The notes under the pieces are model-generated. The model was not told where the DNA came from and searched no databases. It saw only the letters and a list, made by a program, of their open reading frames with translations. A DNA stretch of 64,000 nt from Lautropia mirabilis (GTDB taxonomy: Bacteria; Pseudomonadota; Gammaproteobacteria; Burkholderiales; Burkholderiaceae_E), in assembly GCF_900637555.1 (NCBI RefSeq), contig NZ_LR134378.1:3098501-3162500 (forward strand), read 5' to 3'. Shown here piece by piece: positions 46,487-54,667 of the stretch. The position numbers and the translations under genes were made by a program. How positions within the stretch are numbered: the first letter of the stretch is position 1; each line of letters opens with the position of its first letter.

Positions 46487-46521
46487 AAAAAGGGGACATG
46501 GCTCACGCCATGCCCCCTTCT
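46487..46521. terminator. Terminator between anmK and erpA
   Basis: Hairpin with GGGG-CATGGC paired to GCCATG-CCCC, flanked by an A run on the left and CTT on the right; usable in both directions between convergent genes. Confidence 0.65.
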
Positions 46522-46590
46522 CATTCCTGAGCAGCCAGCAACACCGACCGCCCTGACAATACCTCCTGGATCCGCTCCAACCGGCCTTGA

Positions 46591-46941
46591 TCAGGCCGAG
46601 AACGACGAACCGCATCCGCAGGTCGTCGCAGCATTCGGGTTCTTGATCACGAACTGCGATCCATGCAGATCGTCCTTGTAATCGATCTCTGCCCCCACCA
46701 GATACTGGTAGCTCATGGCATCGATCAGCAGCGTAACCCCGTTCTTTTCCATCACGGTGTCATCTTCGGCCACATCTTCGTCGAACGTGAACCCGTACTG
46801 GAAGCCAGAGCAGCCGCCACCCTGCACGAACACGCGCAACTTCAGATCCGGATTGCCCTCTTCCATGATCAGCTCGCCCACCTTGGTGGCGGCGCTGTCC
46901 GTAAAGAGAAGCGGGGGGGGCATTTCTGATACTTCAGACAT
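46591..46941 (-). CDS. erpA: Iron-sulfur cluster insertion protein ErpA
   Basis: An A-type carrier of 116 residues with the three conserved cysteines in GGGCSG and TCGCGSS. It delivers [4Fe-4S]/[2Fe-2S] clusters to apo-proteins. Located between anmK and the bactofilin gene as in other Burkholderiales. Confidence 0.96.
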   Translation of the reverse strand: MSEVSEMPPPLLFTDSAATKVGELIMEEGNPDLKLRVFVQGGGCSGFQYGFTFDEDVAEDDTVMEKNGVTLLIDAMSYQYLVGAEIDYKDDLHGSQFVIKNPNAATTCGCGSSFSA

Positions 46942-47025
46942 GGATGTCTACTCCTGATAAAGCGCTAAACATGAGTCTCGGCGCATCTGAAAGTCATCAT
47001 AGATGACTTTCGGCGTCCAGACATC

Positions 47026-47412
47026 TCATTTGCGACCGACGGCAACCAGTTTCAAGCCTACCTCATCGCTGTCCAGCGATTTCAGAGACCCTGTCACCAA
47101 TGCGCCATACTCCAGCTGCAGATCCCGGTACAGAAGATCGCCGTTGAGCCGGGCACCGGATTGCACGACCAGCCGCTTGCTGGCCCGAATGGGACCATTG
47201 ACCGTGCCGGCCACATGCACCACAGCCGCCTCGATGGCGCCGTCCACCTGACCGGAAGCGGAGATCCGGACGGCACTGCTGCGCACGTCCTCGGCCATGA
47301 TGGTGCCCTGGACGCGCCCTTCCACCTCCAGCCGCCCCGAAAAGCGCACGGTGCCCTCCACACGGGCCCCACGGCCAATGCGATGCAGGGTTCGGGGTCG
47401 ATCACGCTTCAT
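47026..47412 (-). CDS. Bactofilin
   Basis: A 128-residue polymer-forming cytoskeletal protein with the right-handed beta-helix repeats typical of DUF583: EGTVRFSGRLEVEGRVQG, SSAVRISASGQVDG, AAVVHVAGTVNG, RLVVQSGARLNG. Bactofilins organise wall enzymes, stalks or motility machinery; M23 peptidases, as encoded nearby, are common partners. The ATG at 47410-47412 starts just before the first repeat. Confidence 0.9.
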   Translation of the reverse strand: MKRDRPRTLHRIGRGARVEGTVRFSGRLEVEGRVQGTIMAEDVRSSAVRISASGQVDGAIEAAVVHVAGTVNGPIRASKRLVVQSGARLNGDLLYRDLQLEYGALVTGSLKSLDSDEVGLKLVAVGRK

Positions 47413-47462
47413 GCCGTCAGCCACACCAGACTGGTTGAAAGATGCATCTGCTGGACGCGACA

Positions 47463-47483
47463 AAGGGCGCCTCGTGCGCCCTT
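47463..47483 (-). terminator. Hairpin after rpsI
   Basis: 8-bp arms AAGGGCGC/GCGCCCTT with a 5-base loop, 60 bases after rpsI on the minus strand and followed there by TTTG; a probable terminator of rplM-rpsI. Confidence 0.6.
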
Positions 47484-47545
47484 CGCCAGAAAACAGCCAG
47501 ATACCGCCATCCTTGCGCAATACGCAAAGATGGCAGCCGCTGACA

Positions 47546-47938
47546 TCAACGCTTCGAGAACTGCTTGCGCCGACGTGCCTTGCGGAAACCGACTTTCTTA
47601 CGCTCGACTTCACGGGCGTCGCGGGTCACCAGACCGGCGGACGACAGGGCCGGCTTCAGCGTCTCGTCGAAGTCGATCAGGGCGCGGGTGATGCCGTGAC
47701 GAACGGCACCGGCCTGACCCGACTCACCACCGCCGTGCACGTTGACACGGATGTCGAAGGTGGTGGCCACATCGGCCACAGCCAGCGGCTGGCGGACGAT
47801 CATGCGGCCGCTCTCGCGCGAGAAATAGGTGTCCAGATCACGGCCGTTGACGGTGATCTTGCCAGTGCCACGCCGGATGAAGACCCGGGCGACGGAAGTC
47901 TTGCGACGGCCAGTGCCGTAGTTGTATTCGCCGATCAT
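47546..47938 (-). CDS. rpsI: Ribosomal protein S9
   Basis: A 130-residue protein of the small subunit whose C-terminal tail [12 protein letters not shown] reaches the P-site t[20 protein letters not shown] is the family start. It lies 20 bases after rplM, the universal operon. Confidence 0.98.
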   Translation of the reverse strand: MIGEYNYGTGRRKTSVARVFIRRGTGKITVNGRDLDTYFSRESGRMIVRQPLAVADVATTFDIRVNVHGGGESGQAGAVRHGITRALIDFDETLKPALSSAGLVTRDAREVERKKVGFRKARRRKQFSKR

Positions 47939-47958
47939 GGGATCTGACTCTCCGGTAT

Positions 47959-48387
47959 TCAGAACTGCAGGGGCTTGGGTTGCTGAGCGGCATGCGGATG
48001 GGTGTCATCAGCATAGACCTTCAGCTTCTTGATCATGGCGTAACCCAGCGGGCCTTTCGGCAGCATGCCTTTCACGGCTTTCTCAAGGGCGCGGCCGGGG
48101 AAACGGTCCTGCATCTTGGAGAAGGTCGTGGAGGAAATGCCACCCGGGTAGCCACTGTGGCGGTAGTAGACCTTGTTGTCGGCCTTGGTACCGGTCACGC
48201 GGATCTTGGACGCATTGACCACGACGATGTAATCGCCGGTGTCGACGTGCGGGGTGAATTCGGGCTTGTGCTTGCCACGCAAGCGTCGGGCGATCTCGGC
48301 AGCGAGACGGCCCAGCACCTGGTCAGTACCATCGACCACATACCAGTCGCGCTGAACCTCTTGTGCTTTAGCGGAGAAAGTCTTCAT
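47959..48387 (-). CDS. rplM: Ribosomal protein L13
   Basis: A 142-residue large-subunit protein, with [17 protein letters not shown] and [13 protein letters not shown] motif ([12 protein letters not shown]). The ATG at 48385-48387 gives the normal length. Confidence 0.98.
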   Translation of the reverse strand: MKTFSAKAQEVQRDWYVVDGTDQVLGRLAAEIARRLRGKHKPEFTPHVDTGDYIVVVNASKIRVTGTKADNKVYYRHSGYPGGISSTTFSKMQDRFPGRALEKAVKGMLPKGPLGYAMIKKLKVYADDTHPHAAQQPKPLQF

Positions 48388-48795
48388 GTTGCCTGGCGCT
48401 AGAAACGCCACCTTTAATTGGGTCTGTGCCGAAGCGTGGCGGCCATGGGGCACCCTGCCGGGCAAGCCCCCAGACGACGCTGTCGATGGCGCCGCGGGCC
48501 GGGAATCAACCAGAGTCTGCGCCTACGGCGCGCCCGGCAATGTACTTCGATTCGGAAAGCCCTTGATTCTAGCCGCAACTTCCCTCACTCGTCAAAACCC
48601 AAAGCATGCGGCGTGGTCATGCCCCCCACTCACCTCGTCATGCCCCTCACTTCGCCGTGCCCCACTCACTAGAATCAGCTCCGACGCAAAGACAGCAGAA
48701 CTTCGGAGACCATCAGCCCCCAAAGCCTCGGCTGCCTTCGCGGACACGGCTTTCCCACATATTGACAGTCTCTTTCTAGGATCGAGGACAGAACC
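48388..48795. other. Divergent intergenic region rplM / osmC-like gene
   Basis: Control region of 408 bases for the ribosomal operon (minus) and the OsmC-like gene (plus, with GAGGA before its ATG). A TTGACA at 48762-48767 has no good -10 partner. I see no gene. Confidence 0.5.
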
Positions 48796-49227
48796 ATGAA
48801 AACCAACGTTCGCTGGATGGGCCCGGGCACCATGCGCTTCATCGCCGACACCGGCAGCGGCCATCTCATCGGCATGGACGGTGCACCGGAAGGCGGCGGA
48901 GACAATCTCGCAGCCCGTCCGATGGAACTGATGCTGGCAGGCGCCGGCGGTTGCACGGCCTACGACGTCGTCCTCATCCTGAAGAAAGGACGCCATGACG
49001 TCCGCGGCTGCCAGGTTCAGCTGGAAGCCGACCGTGCCGACACCGATCCCAAGGTGTTCACACGCATCAAGCTGCACTTCATCGTGCGCGGCCGCAAGCT
49101 CAACCCCGCCCATGTCGAGCGCGCCATCAAGCTCTCCCACGACAAGTATTGCTCCGCCACCGCCATGCTGGCCAAGACAGCTGCCATCGAGACCAGCTGG
49201 GAAATCGTCGAGGACCTGGAAGACTGA
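48796..49227 (+). CDS. OsmC family protein (YhfA-like)
   Basis: A 143-residue OsmC/Ohr-fold protein with one redox Cys in AGAGGCTAYDVV and the second in SHDKYCSATAML, the pair used by organic hydroperoxide reductases. The overall pattern resembles the YhfA subgroup, whose substrate is not settled. Confidence 0.88.
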   Translation: MKTNVRWMGPGTMRFIADTGSGHLIGMDGAPEGGGDNLAARPMELMLAGAGGCTAYDVVLILKKGRHDVRGCQVQLEADRADTDPKVFTRIKLHFIVRGRKLNPAHVERAIKLSHDKYCSATAMLAKTAAIETSWEIVEDLED

Positions 49228-49748
49228 TCCGTTCTCCTGCCGGGGCCGTTGCACACGCCATGCACGCCCCGGCGCCTGTGACGGACCGTCCCCTGGCCCT
49301 TCTGTGCCAGGGCCCAGCCTATCCCCCCGCCTCGCGGCACCTCGCACCAGCACCGACCTCAGATCCCTCCTGCCCCCCTGGATCAACCCCCTTGGCCACG
49401 AAAACAACACAGCCACCCGCACCCTTCTCCTGAGCCAAACCTCCCCGGAAACACCGGGCACTAGCCTCCTTTCCTTGCAAACAGCTTGAAGAACACGCAC
49501 GAACCGGACACTTCCGCCCCGCGCCATTCATGCGCGCAATCTCGCCGTCCGGCGCCGACGGCGTTCCAAAAAAGCAACAGTCGCGTCGTTTTTGCCCCGT
49601 GAAACGCTCCTAATCTTTGACCGCTCCCGGAAATTGCGGAGAATAGATTTTGACTTCCTGCCGAGCCAGCCTCGGGGAGTCTCGTTTCGGTAACGTGCCC
49701 GGCAGTGGCCTTCAACCGATCGAGTTCAGAAACCTAGGAGATTGACCA
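49228..49748 (+). other. Long leader region before the first porin
   Basis: A 521-base stretch without a gene. A TTGACC at 49617-49622 with GAATAG 18 bases later (49641-49646) is a possible promoter for the porin. The last 30 bases belong to the leader shared by all three porins. Confidence 0.5.
49717..49748 (+). promoter_or_regulatory. Conserved porin leader, copy 1
   Basis: CGATCGAGTTCAGAAACC followed by TAGGAGATT and the start codon. The same element precedes the two downstream porins (51055-51089, 52518-52551), covering the ribosome site; a possible common sRNA target. Confidence 0.6.
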
Positions 49749-50759
49749 ATGAAAAAATCGCTTGTTGCGCTGGCCGTTGTGGCAGCTGTGCCTGCATTCG
49801 CCCAAGCTCAAACCAGCATCCAGCTGACCGGTAGCGTCGATGTGGCTGTCGAGAGCCTGAACAAACACGCCAGCAGCTCGGGCAAGAGCGACCTGCAGAT
49901 CAATGATGGCATCTGGGGTGGTTCCAAGGTCGGCATCGTCGGTTCCGAGGAACTGGGCAATGGCCTGAAAGCCATCTTCAACCTGGAATACGAAGCCAAC
50001 GCCGACAACGGCCGTCTGGCTGATTCCAGCCGCTTCTGGTCCGAATCGTGGGTCGGCCTGAACGGCGGCTTCGGTACCGTCAAGCTGGGCCGTCAGGACA
50101 GCCCCATCAAGGGCGCCATCGAATCCGGTGACGTGACGGGTCAAAGCTGGTACTACAGCAGCGACGGCCTGGCCGGTATCGTCGACAAAGTCGACAACTC
50201 CATCAGCTACGCCACCCCCTCCATGGGCGGCCTGACGCTGGCTGTTGCCTACGCTTCCGGCGAAGCCACCGCACCGGCTGGCAACGATCGCCTGAACAAG
50301 CTGAACGACGCCTACAGCGTCGGCCTGCTGGGTGACTGGGGTTCGTTCCGTGCTGGCGTGGGCTATCAGTCCATCGACGGCGCCAAGATCAACAACATCA
50401 AGAACACCCGTCAGATCGCCGCTTCGGTCGGCACGCAGCTGGGCGCCTTCGGTGCCGGTCTGGGCTATGGCCAGTCGGAAGTGAAGTATGAAACCGGCAA
50501 CGCCAAGAACAAGACCAAGGGCTACTACGGCACGCTGAGCTATCAGGTCACCGACAACGGCACGGCCTACCTCAGCTATGTGCGCAACGACCCGCAGGGC
50601 GAGAAGAACACCGAAGACGGTATCGGCCTGACCTACGCTCAGGGTCTGAGCAAGCGTACCTTCGTCTACGGTACTGTCGGCATCGGCAAAGCCGAAGTCC
50701 CGGGTCAGGACAACAGCAAGCCGCGTCGCGTGGCACTGGGTATCCGCCACTTCTTCTGA
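49749..50759 (+). CDS. Outer-membrane porin 1
   Basis: A 336-residue trimeric-type general porin of the betaproteobacterial Porin_4 family. It has a signal peptide MKKSLVALAVVAAVPAFAQA (about 1-20), alternating beta strands such as GLKAIFNLEYE and SWVGLNGGFGTVKLGRQ, and a terminal IRHFF with C-terminal Phe for BAM recognition. It is the first of three tandem paralogues. The loop after GEATAPAG is shorter than in porin 2. It forms a non-specific diffusion channel. Confidence 0.93.
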   Translation: MKKSLVALAVVAAVPAFAQAQTSIQLTGSVDVAVESLNKHASSSGKSDLQINDGIWGGSKVGIVGSEELGNGLKAIFNLEYEANADNGRLADSSRFWSESWVGLNGGFGTVKLGRQDSPIKGAIESGDVTGQSWYYSSDGLAGIVDKVDNSISYATPSMGGLTLAVAYASGEATAPAGNDRLNKLNDAYSVGLLGDWGSFRAGVGYQSIDGAKINNIKNTRQIAASVGTQLGAFGAGLGYGQSEVKYETGNAKNKTKGYYGTLSYQVTDNGTAYLSYVRNDPQGEKNTEDGIGLTYAQGLSKRTFVYGTVGIGKAEVPGQDNSKPRRVALGIRHFF

Positions 50760-50784
50760 TCCCTGCTGATCGGAAGCAAGGCTC

Positions 50785-50839
50785 ACCTGCCCTTGGGCAG
50801 GTGATACCCGAAACCCCCGGCCTCAAACCGGGGGTTTTT
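50785..50839 (+). terminator. Double hairpin and terminator after porin 1
   Basis: A first hairpin CACCTGCC/GGGCAGGTG is followed by AAACCCCCGG/CCGGGGGTTTTT, a canonical rho-independent terminator. Nearly the same pair follows porin 2. Confidence 0.92.
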
Positions 50840-51089
50840 CTTTGGTGCCGAATGCTCGCCCTTGCCTCTCACCTTGCATGTTCGCTCGTTTACCACGACC
50901 GCCTTCACAATTAAGTCATTCGTCACCCTTATTTGTCGTCAATTGATCTAAAACCATCCCCTAGTGCTATGCGGATTGATAAAATTGCAGCCATGTAGGG
51001 TCTGAGCTGTCCGGCTCAGACAGACATGATCAATGATCCTGGCAGAGGTCCCGACCGATCGAATCCAGGGAAACTCAGGAGATTCAGCC
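50840..51089 (+). promoter_or_regulatory. Control region of porin 2
   Basis: An AT-rich 250-base region with a -10-like TAAAAT at 50980-50985 but no clear -35. The final 35 bases (51055-51089) are copy 2 of the conserved porin leader, ending in CAGGAGATT before the ATG. Confidence 0.45.
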
Positions 51090-52115
51090 ATGAAAAAAAC
51101 GCTCGTAGCACTGGCCGTTGCGGCTGCCGTGCCTGCCTTCGCTCAGGCCCAGACCAGCATCCAGCTCACCGGTAGCGTCGACGTTGCCGTCGAGAGCCTG
51201 AACAAGGACGCCAACAGCTCCGGCAAGAGCGACCTGCAGATCAATGACGGTATCTGGGGTGGTTCCCGGGTCGGCATCGTCGGTTCCGAAGACCTCGGCA
51301 ACGGCCTGAAAGCCATCTTCAACCTGGAGTATCGTGCTCGCGCCGATACCGGTCGCCTGGCCAACGCCAACCGCTTCTGGCAGGGCAAATCCTGGGTCGG
51401 CCTTGATGGCGGCTTCGGTACCATCAAGCTGGGTCGTCAGAGCACCCCCATGTCCGACGTCATTGAACTGGGTGACATGACCGGTCAAAGCTGGTACTAC
51501 AGCAGCGACGGTCTGGCCGGCATCGTCAGCAAGACCGACAACCTGCTCGTCTACTCCACCCCCAGCCTGGGCGGCTTCAAGCTGCAGGCAGCCTATGGCG
51601 CCGGTGAAGCCACCGCCAACACCCCTGTCAACGGTGCAGCAGCTGGCGCCAGCGACAACCTGAACAAGCTGAACGACATGTACGCCGTCAGCGGTATCGG
51701 TGAGTGGGGCGGCTTCTCCGTTGGCGTCGGCTATCAGTCGTTCGACGGTGGCAAGATCAACAACCTGAAGCGTCGCAACGAACTGGCCGCCTCCATTGGC
51801 ATGAAACTGGGTGACTTCGGCGCCGGTCTGGGTTATGGCCAGTCCGAACTGAAAGCTCAGGCAGGCACCAGCAACAAGACCAAAGGCTTCTACGGCAGCC
51901 TCAGCTATCAGGTCACCGACAACGGTACCGCCTACCTCAACTATGTGCGTCTGGATCCGCAAGGCGACAAGAACAACCAGAGCGGTGTCGGCCTGACCTA
52001 CGCCCACGGTCTGAGCAAGCGTACCTTCGTCTACGGTGCTGTCGGCATCGGCAAGAACGATGCGAACGACGACAAGCCGCGTCGCATCGCTCTGGGCGTC
52101 CGTCACTTCTTCTGA
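51090..52115 (+). CDS. Outer-membrane porin 2
   Basis: A 341-residue paralogue of porin 1, same signal peptide pattern, same strand sequences and terminal VRHFF. Main differences lie in surface-loop segments: KSWVGL..MSDVIELGD and the loop around EATANTPVNGAAAG, which is longer. The start at 51090 follows CAGGAG by 8 bases and begins the signal peptide; earlier in-frame codons lie in the shared leader. Confidence 0.93.
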   Translation: MKKTLVALAVAAAVPAFAQAQTSIQLTGSVDVAVESLNKDANSSGKSDLQINDGIWGGSRVGIVGSEDLGNGLKAIFNLEYRARADTGRLANANRFWQGKSWVGLDGGFGTIKLGRQSTPMSDVIELGDMTGQSWYYSSDGLAGIVSKTDNLLVYSTPSLGGFKLQAAYGAGEATANTPVNGAAAGASDNLNKLNDMYAVSGIGEWGGFSVGVGYQSFDGGKINNLKRRNELAASIGMKLGDFGAGLGYGQSELKAQAGTSNKTKGFYGSLSYQVTDNGTAYLNYVRLDPQGDKNNQSGVGLTYAHGLSKRTFVYGAVGIGKNDANDDKPRRIALGVRHFF

Positions 52116-52138
52116 TCCTTGCTGATCTGACAGAAGTC

Positions 52139-52197
52139 TCACCTGCCTCCGGGCAGGTGACACCCGAAACCCCCGGCCTCAAACCCGGGGGTTTTTC
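52139..52197 (+). terminator. Double hairpin and terminator after porin 2
   Basis: Hairpin CACCTGCC/GGGCAGGTG followed by AAACCCCCGG/CCCGGGGGTTTTT, close to identical to the one after porin 1, showing that the duplicated unit included the 3' end. Confidence 0.92.
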
Positions 52198-52551
52198 TTT
52201 TCCGCTCCCTGATTTTCCCGTTCTTTCCGCACCCTGCCCCTCAGCACCTCCGCCCCCTCGGACTCCGCCTCTGAAAGCGCGTCTCCTTGTCCGATGCAGC
52301 ACGCCTCGGAGAACGCCATTCAGTCGAAACAGCTTACGAATCGTCTTTTTTCAAACACACCCGCCCGGATTCTGACGTTCCAGACGCCACATATGTCTCG
52401 GATACAACGCAGAGAAGCGTGCCCACATCGATAGGTTGCTAAACTTATCTCACGAACCATCTGAACGATCAGACCGGCTCAGCTATAAAACCAATCCTTT
52501 GCTTTGGCGGCGGTCCCATCGATCGAATCCAAAAACCCAGGAGATTCATTC
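52198..52551 (+). promoter_or_regulatory. Control region of porin 3
   Basis: A -10-like TATAAA at 52484-52489 lies about 65 bases before the start; the -35 is weak (CTGAAC). Bases 52518-52551 are copy 3 of the conserved porin leader. Confidence 0.45.
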
Positions 52552-53568
52552 ATGAAAAAATCGCTTGTAGCACTGGCCGTTGCGGCCGCCGTGCCCGCCT
52601 TCGCGCAGGCACAGACCTCCATCCAGCTCCTCGGTAGCGTCGACGTTGCCGTCGAGAGCCTGAACAAGGAAGCCAGCAGCTCCGGCAAGAGCGACCTGCA
52701 GATCAATGACGGCATCTGGGGCGGTTCCCGTGTCGGCATCGTCGGCTCCGAAGACCTCGGCAATGGCCTGAAAGCCATCTTCAACCTGGAGTATCGTGCT
52801 CGCGCCGATACCGGCCGCCTGGCCAACAGCACCCGCTTCTGGCAGGGCCAGTCCTGGGTTGGCCTGGACGGTGGTTTCGGTACCATCAAGCTGGGTCGTC
52901 AGGCTGTGGCGCTGAGCTATGCCATCGAGGCAGCCGACCTCACCGGCCAGTCCTGGTACTACAGCAGCGACGCGCTGGCTGGCTACACCAGCAAGCGTGA
53001 CAACACCATCAGCTATGTCACCCCCTCGCTGGGCGGCTTCAAGCTGTACGCCGGTTACGGTGCTGGTGAATCCGAAGCCACCAACGTCGCCGCTGGTGAC
53101 GTGGCCAAGCAGGGTGACTACTACTCCGTCGCCGGTGTGGGCGACTGGGGCGCCTTCACCTTCGGCGTCGGCTACCTGTCCGTCGACGGTGGCAAGATCA
53201 ACAACGTGAAGCGCACCAACGAACTGGGCGCCTCCATCGGCACCAAGATCGGTCCCTTCGGCGCCGGCCTGGCCTACGCTCAGAACGAGACCAAACCCGT
53301 TGCTGGCTCCAGCGTCAAGGACAAGGGCTACTTCGGCAACCTGAGCTATCAGGTCTCCGACAACGGCACGGCCTATCTGACGTACCGTCGCGAAGAGTTC
53401 AAGCGCGCCAACAACAACAAGACCAGCGGCGTCGGTCTGACCTACGCTCACGGTCTGAGCAAGCGTACCTTCGTGTACGGTGCTGTCGGCATCGGCAAAG
53501 CCGAAGTCCCGGGTCAGGACAACACCAAACCGCGTCGTATCGCTCTGGGTGTCCGTCACTTCTTCTGA
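52552..53568 (+). CDS. Outer-membrane porin 3
   Basis: A 338-residue member of the tandem porin family with signal peptide MKKSLVALAVAAAVPAFAQA and terminal VRHFF. It shares long identical stretches with porins 1 and 2 (for example SGKSDLQINDGIWGGS) but has its own loops (RQAVALSYAIEAADL, GESEATNVAAGDVAKQ). The C-terminal GIGKAEVPGQDN is shared with porin 1, not porin 2, suggesting mosaic exchange. Confidence 0.93.
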   Translation: MKKSLVALAVAAAVPAFAQAQTSIQLLGSVDVAVESLNKEASSSGKSDLQINDGIWGGSRVGIVGSEDLGNGLKAIFNLEYRARADTGRLANSTRFWQGQSWVGLDGGFGTIKLGRQAVALSYAIEAADLTGQSWYYSSDALAGYTSKRDNTISYVTPSLGGFKLYAGYGAGESEATNVAAGDVAKQGDYYSVAGVGDWGAFTFGVGYLSVDGGKINNVKRTNELGASIGTKIGPFGAGLAYAQNETKPVAGSSVKDKGYFGNLSYQVSDNGTAYLTYRREEFKRANNNKTSGVGLTYAHGLSKRTFVYGAVGIGKAEVPGQDNTKPRRIALGVRHFF

Positions 53569-53613
53569 TACCCCTTGCGCGGTCAGCGCCATCCGCACTG
53601 CGTGATGGCGCCC

Positions 53614-53648
53614 CAAGCCCCCTGCCTTCCGGTTGGGGGCTTTTTTTA
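53614..53648 (+). terminator. Terminator after porin 3
   Basis: AAGCCCCC/GGGGGCTT arms followed by a seven-T tract. Unrelated in sequence to the terminators of porins 1 and 2. Confidence 0.92.
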
Positions 53649-53903
53649 TCCTCTTCTTTCCGGCATCAGGTCTTTCTGAGCCCCGTCCCTAAGCCCCTTC
53701 CCTGAGGCCAGCCCCCTCCAGGTCCCTCTCCTGGGCAACACCGCCAGGCTCGACCAGGTCCCCTCTTACCACGGCCGGCGCTTCCCATCACCCGCCCTGT
53801 TCACAAGGCCCCCTTCCCCTTGCCGTTTTCCCTGCTCAAGCCCCCGAACCCCGCGCAAACGATTGGTAGAATTGAGCGTCGGCAACGCTAACAAGGATCC
53901 ATC
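53649..53903 (+). other. Intergenic region porin 3 / OmpA-like gene
   Basis: Pyrimidine-rich, with many CCCCTTCCC-type runs. No gene or clear promoter is seen; AAGGATCC precedes the next start. Confidence 0.5.
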
Positions 53904-54521
53904 ATGAACCCACTCGACGACGACACCTCCACACGCACCGGCCTGTGGGTCGTGTTCTCCACCGTCACCATCCTGCTCATTTCCGTCATCATCTGGGTCC
54001 TGAAAGGCGCCGATGGTGCAAATGATGTCGCAGCCCCGGCCGCCCCCGCCGCGGCGGTTGCCACGAGCGCCGCAGGCCATGGCCAAGGCACCAGCACCAC
54101 GGATCAGGAAACCGCTGCCGCCGCTGCAGCCCAGAACGCAGCCTCCTCCGCCCAGACAGAAGCCGTCAACGAAGAGTTCGTTGCCTTTGAGCAGGCCACT
54201 CCCGCACAACCCGCGGGCTCCATCCACTTCGAGTCCGCCTCTGCTACCCTTCCCGCCGACGCACAGAAGGCCATCGCCACCGTGGTCGAGGCCCTGAAGG
54301 CCGCCGAGGGCCGCCGTGTCCTGCTGGCTGGCTATCACGATCCCACCGGCAACATCGACTTCAACCGCGATCTGGCCAAGCGCCGCGCCCTTGGCGTGCG
54401 CGATGCCCTCATCGCACAGGGCATCCCCGCGCAACGCATCATCCTGCGCAAGCCCGAGCAGACCACCGGCTCCGGCAACAACGCGGAAGCCCGCCGCGTC
54501 GAAATCCTGCTGATCGACTGA
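53904..54521 (+). CDS. OmpA-C-domain protein with N-terminal membrane anchor
   Basis: A 205-residue protein. One membrane helix (about 13-35, VVFSTVTILLISVIIWVL) is followed by an Ala-rich linker and an OmpA-like peptidoglycan-binding domain (about 110-205). The domain has SIHFESASATLPADAQ, ILLAGYHDPTGNIDFNRDLAKRRALGVRDAL and a final RRVEILL. It is anchored in the inner membrane and faces the wall, unlike OmpA itself. Terminated by a strong hairpin. Confidence 0.88.
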   Translation: MNPLDDDTSTRTGLWVVFSTVTILLISVIIWVLKGADGANDVAAPAAPAAAVATSAAGHGQGTSTTDQETAAAAAAQNAASSAQTEAVNEEFVAFEQATPAQPAGSIHFESASATLPADAQKAIATVVEALKAAEGRRVLLAGYHDPTGNIDFNRDLAKRRALGVRDALIAQGIPAQRIILRKPEQTTGSGNNAEARRVEILLID

Positions 54522-54611
54522 CACAGTCACCGGCCAGCCAGCCTATACCCCCAGTTGCCGGGCGCCCCTCCTGGGCCCCCGGTGGGCAACAAGATGGGGC
54601 TTGCCTCCATG

Positions 54612-54654
54612 AAAGAACACCCGGTCCGCATCGCGGTACCGGGTGTTCTTCTTT
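54612..54654. terminator. Bidirectional terminator OmpA-like / fadD
   Basis: Arms AAGAACACCCGGT and ACCGGGTGTTCTT pair almost perfectly around a GC-rich loop, with A and T-rich ends; it lies between convergent genes. Confidence 0.88.
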
Positions 54655-54667
54655 CCGCATCAGCGCC

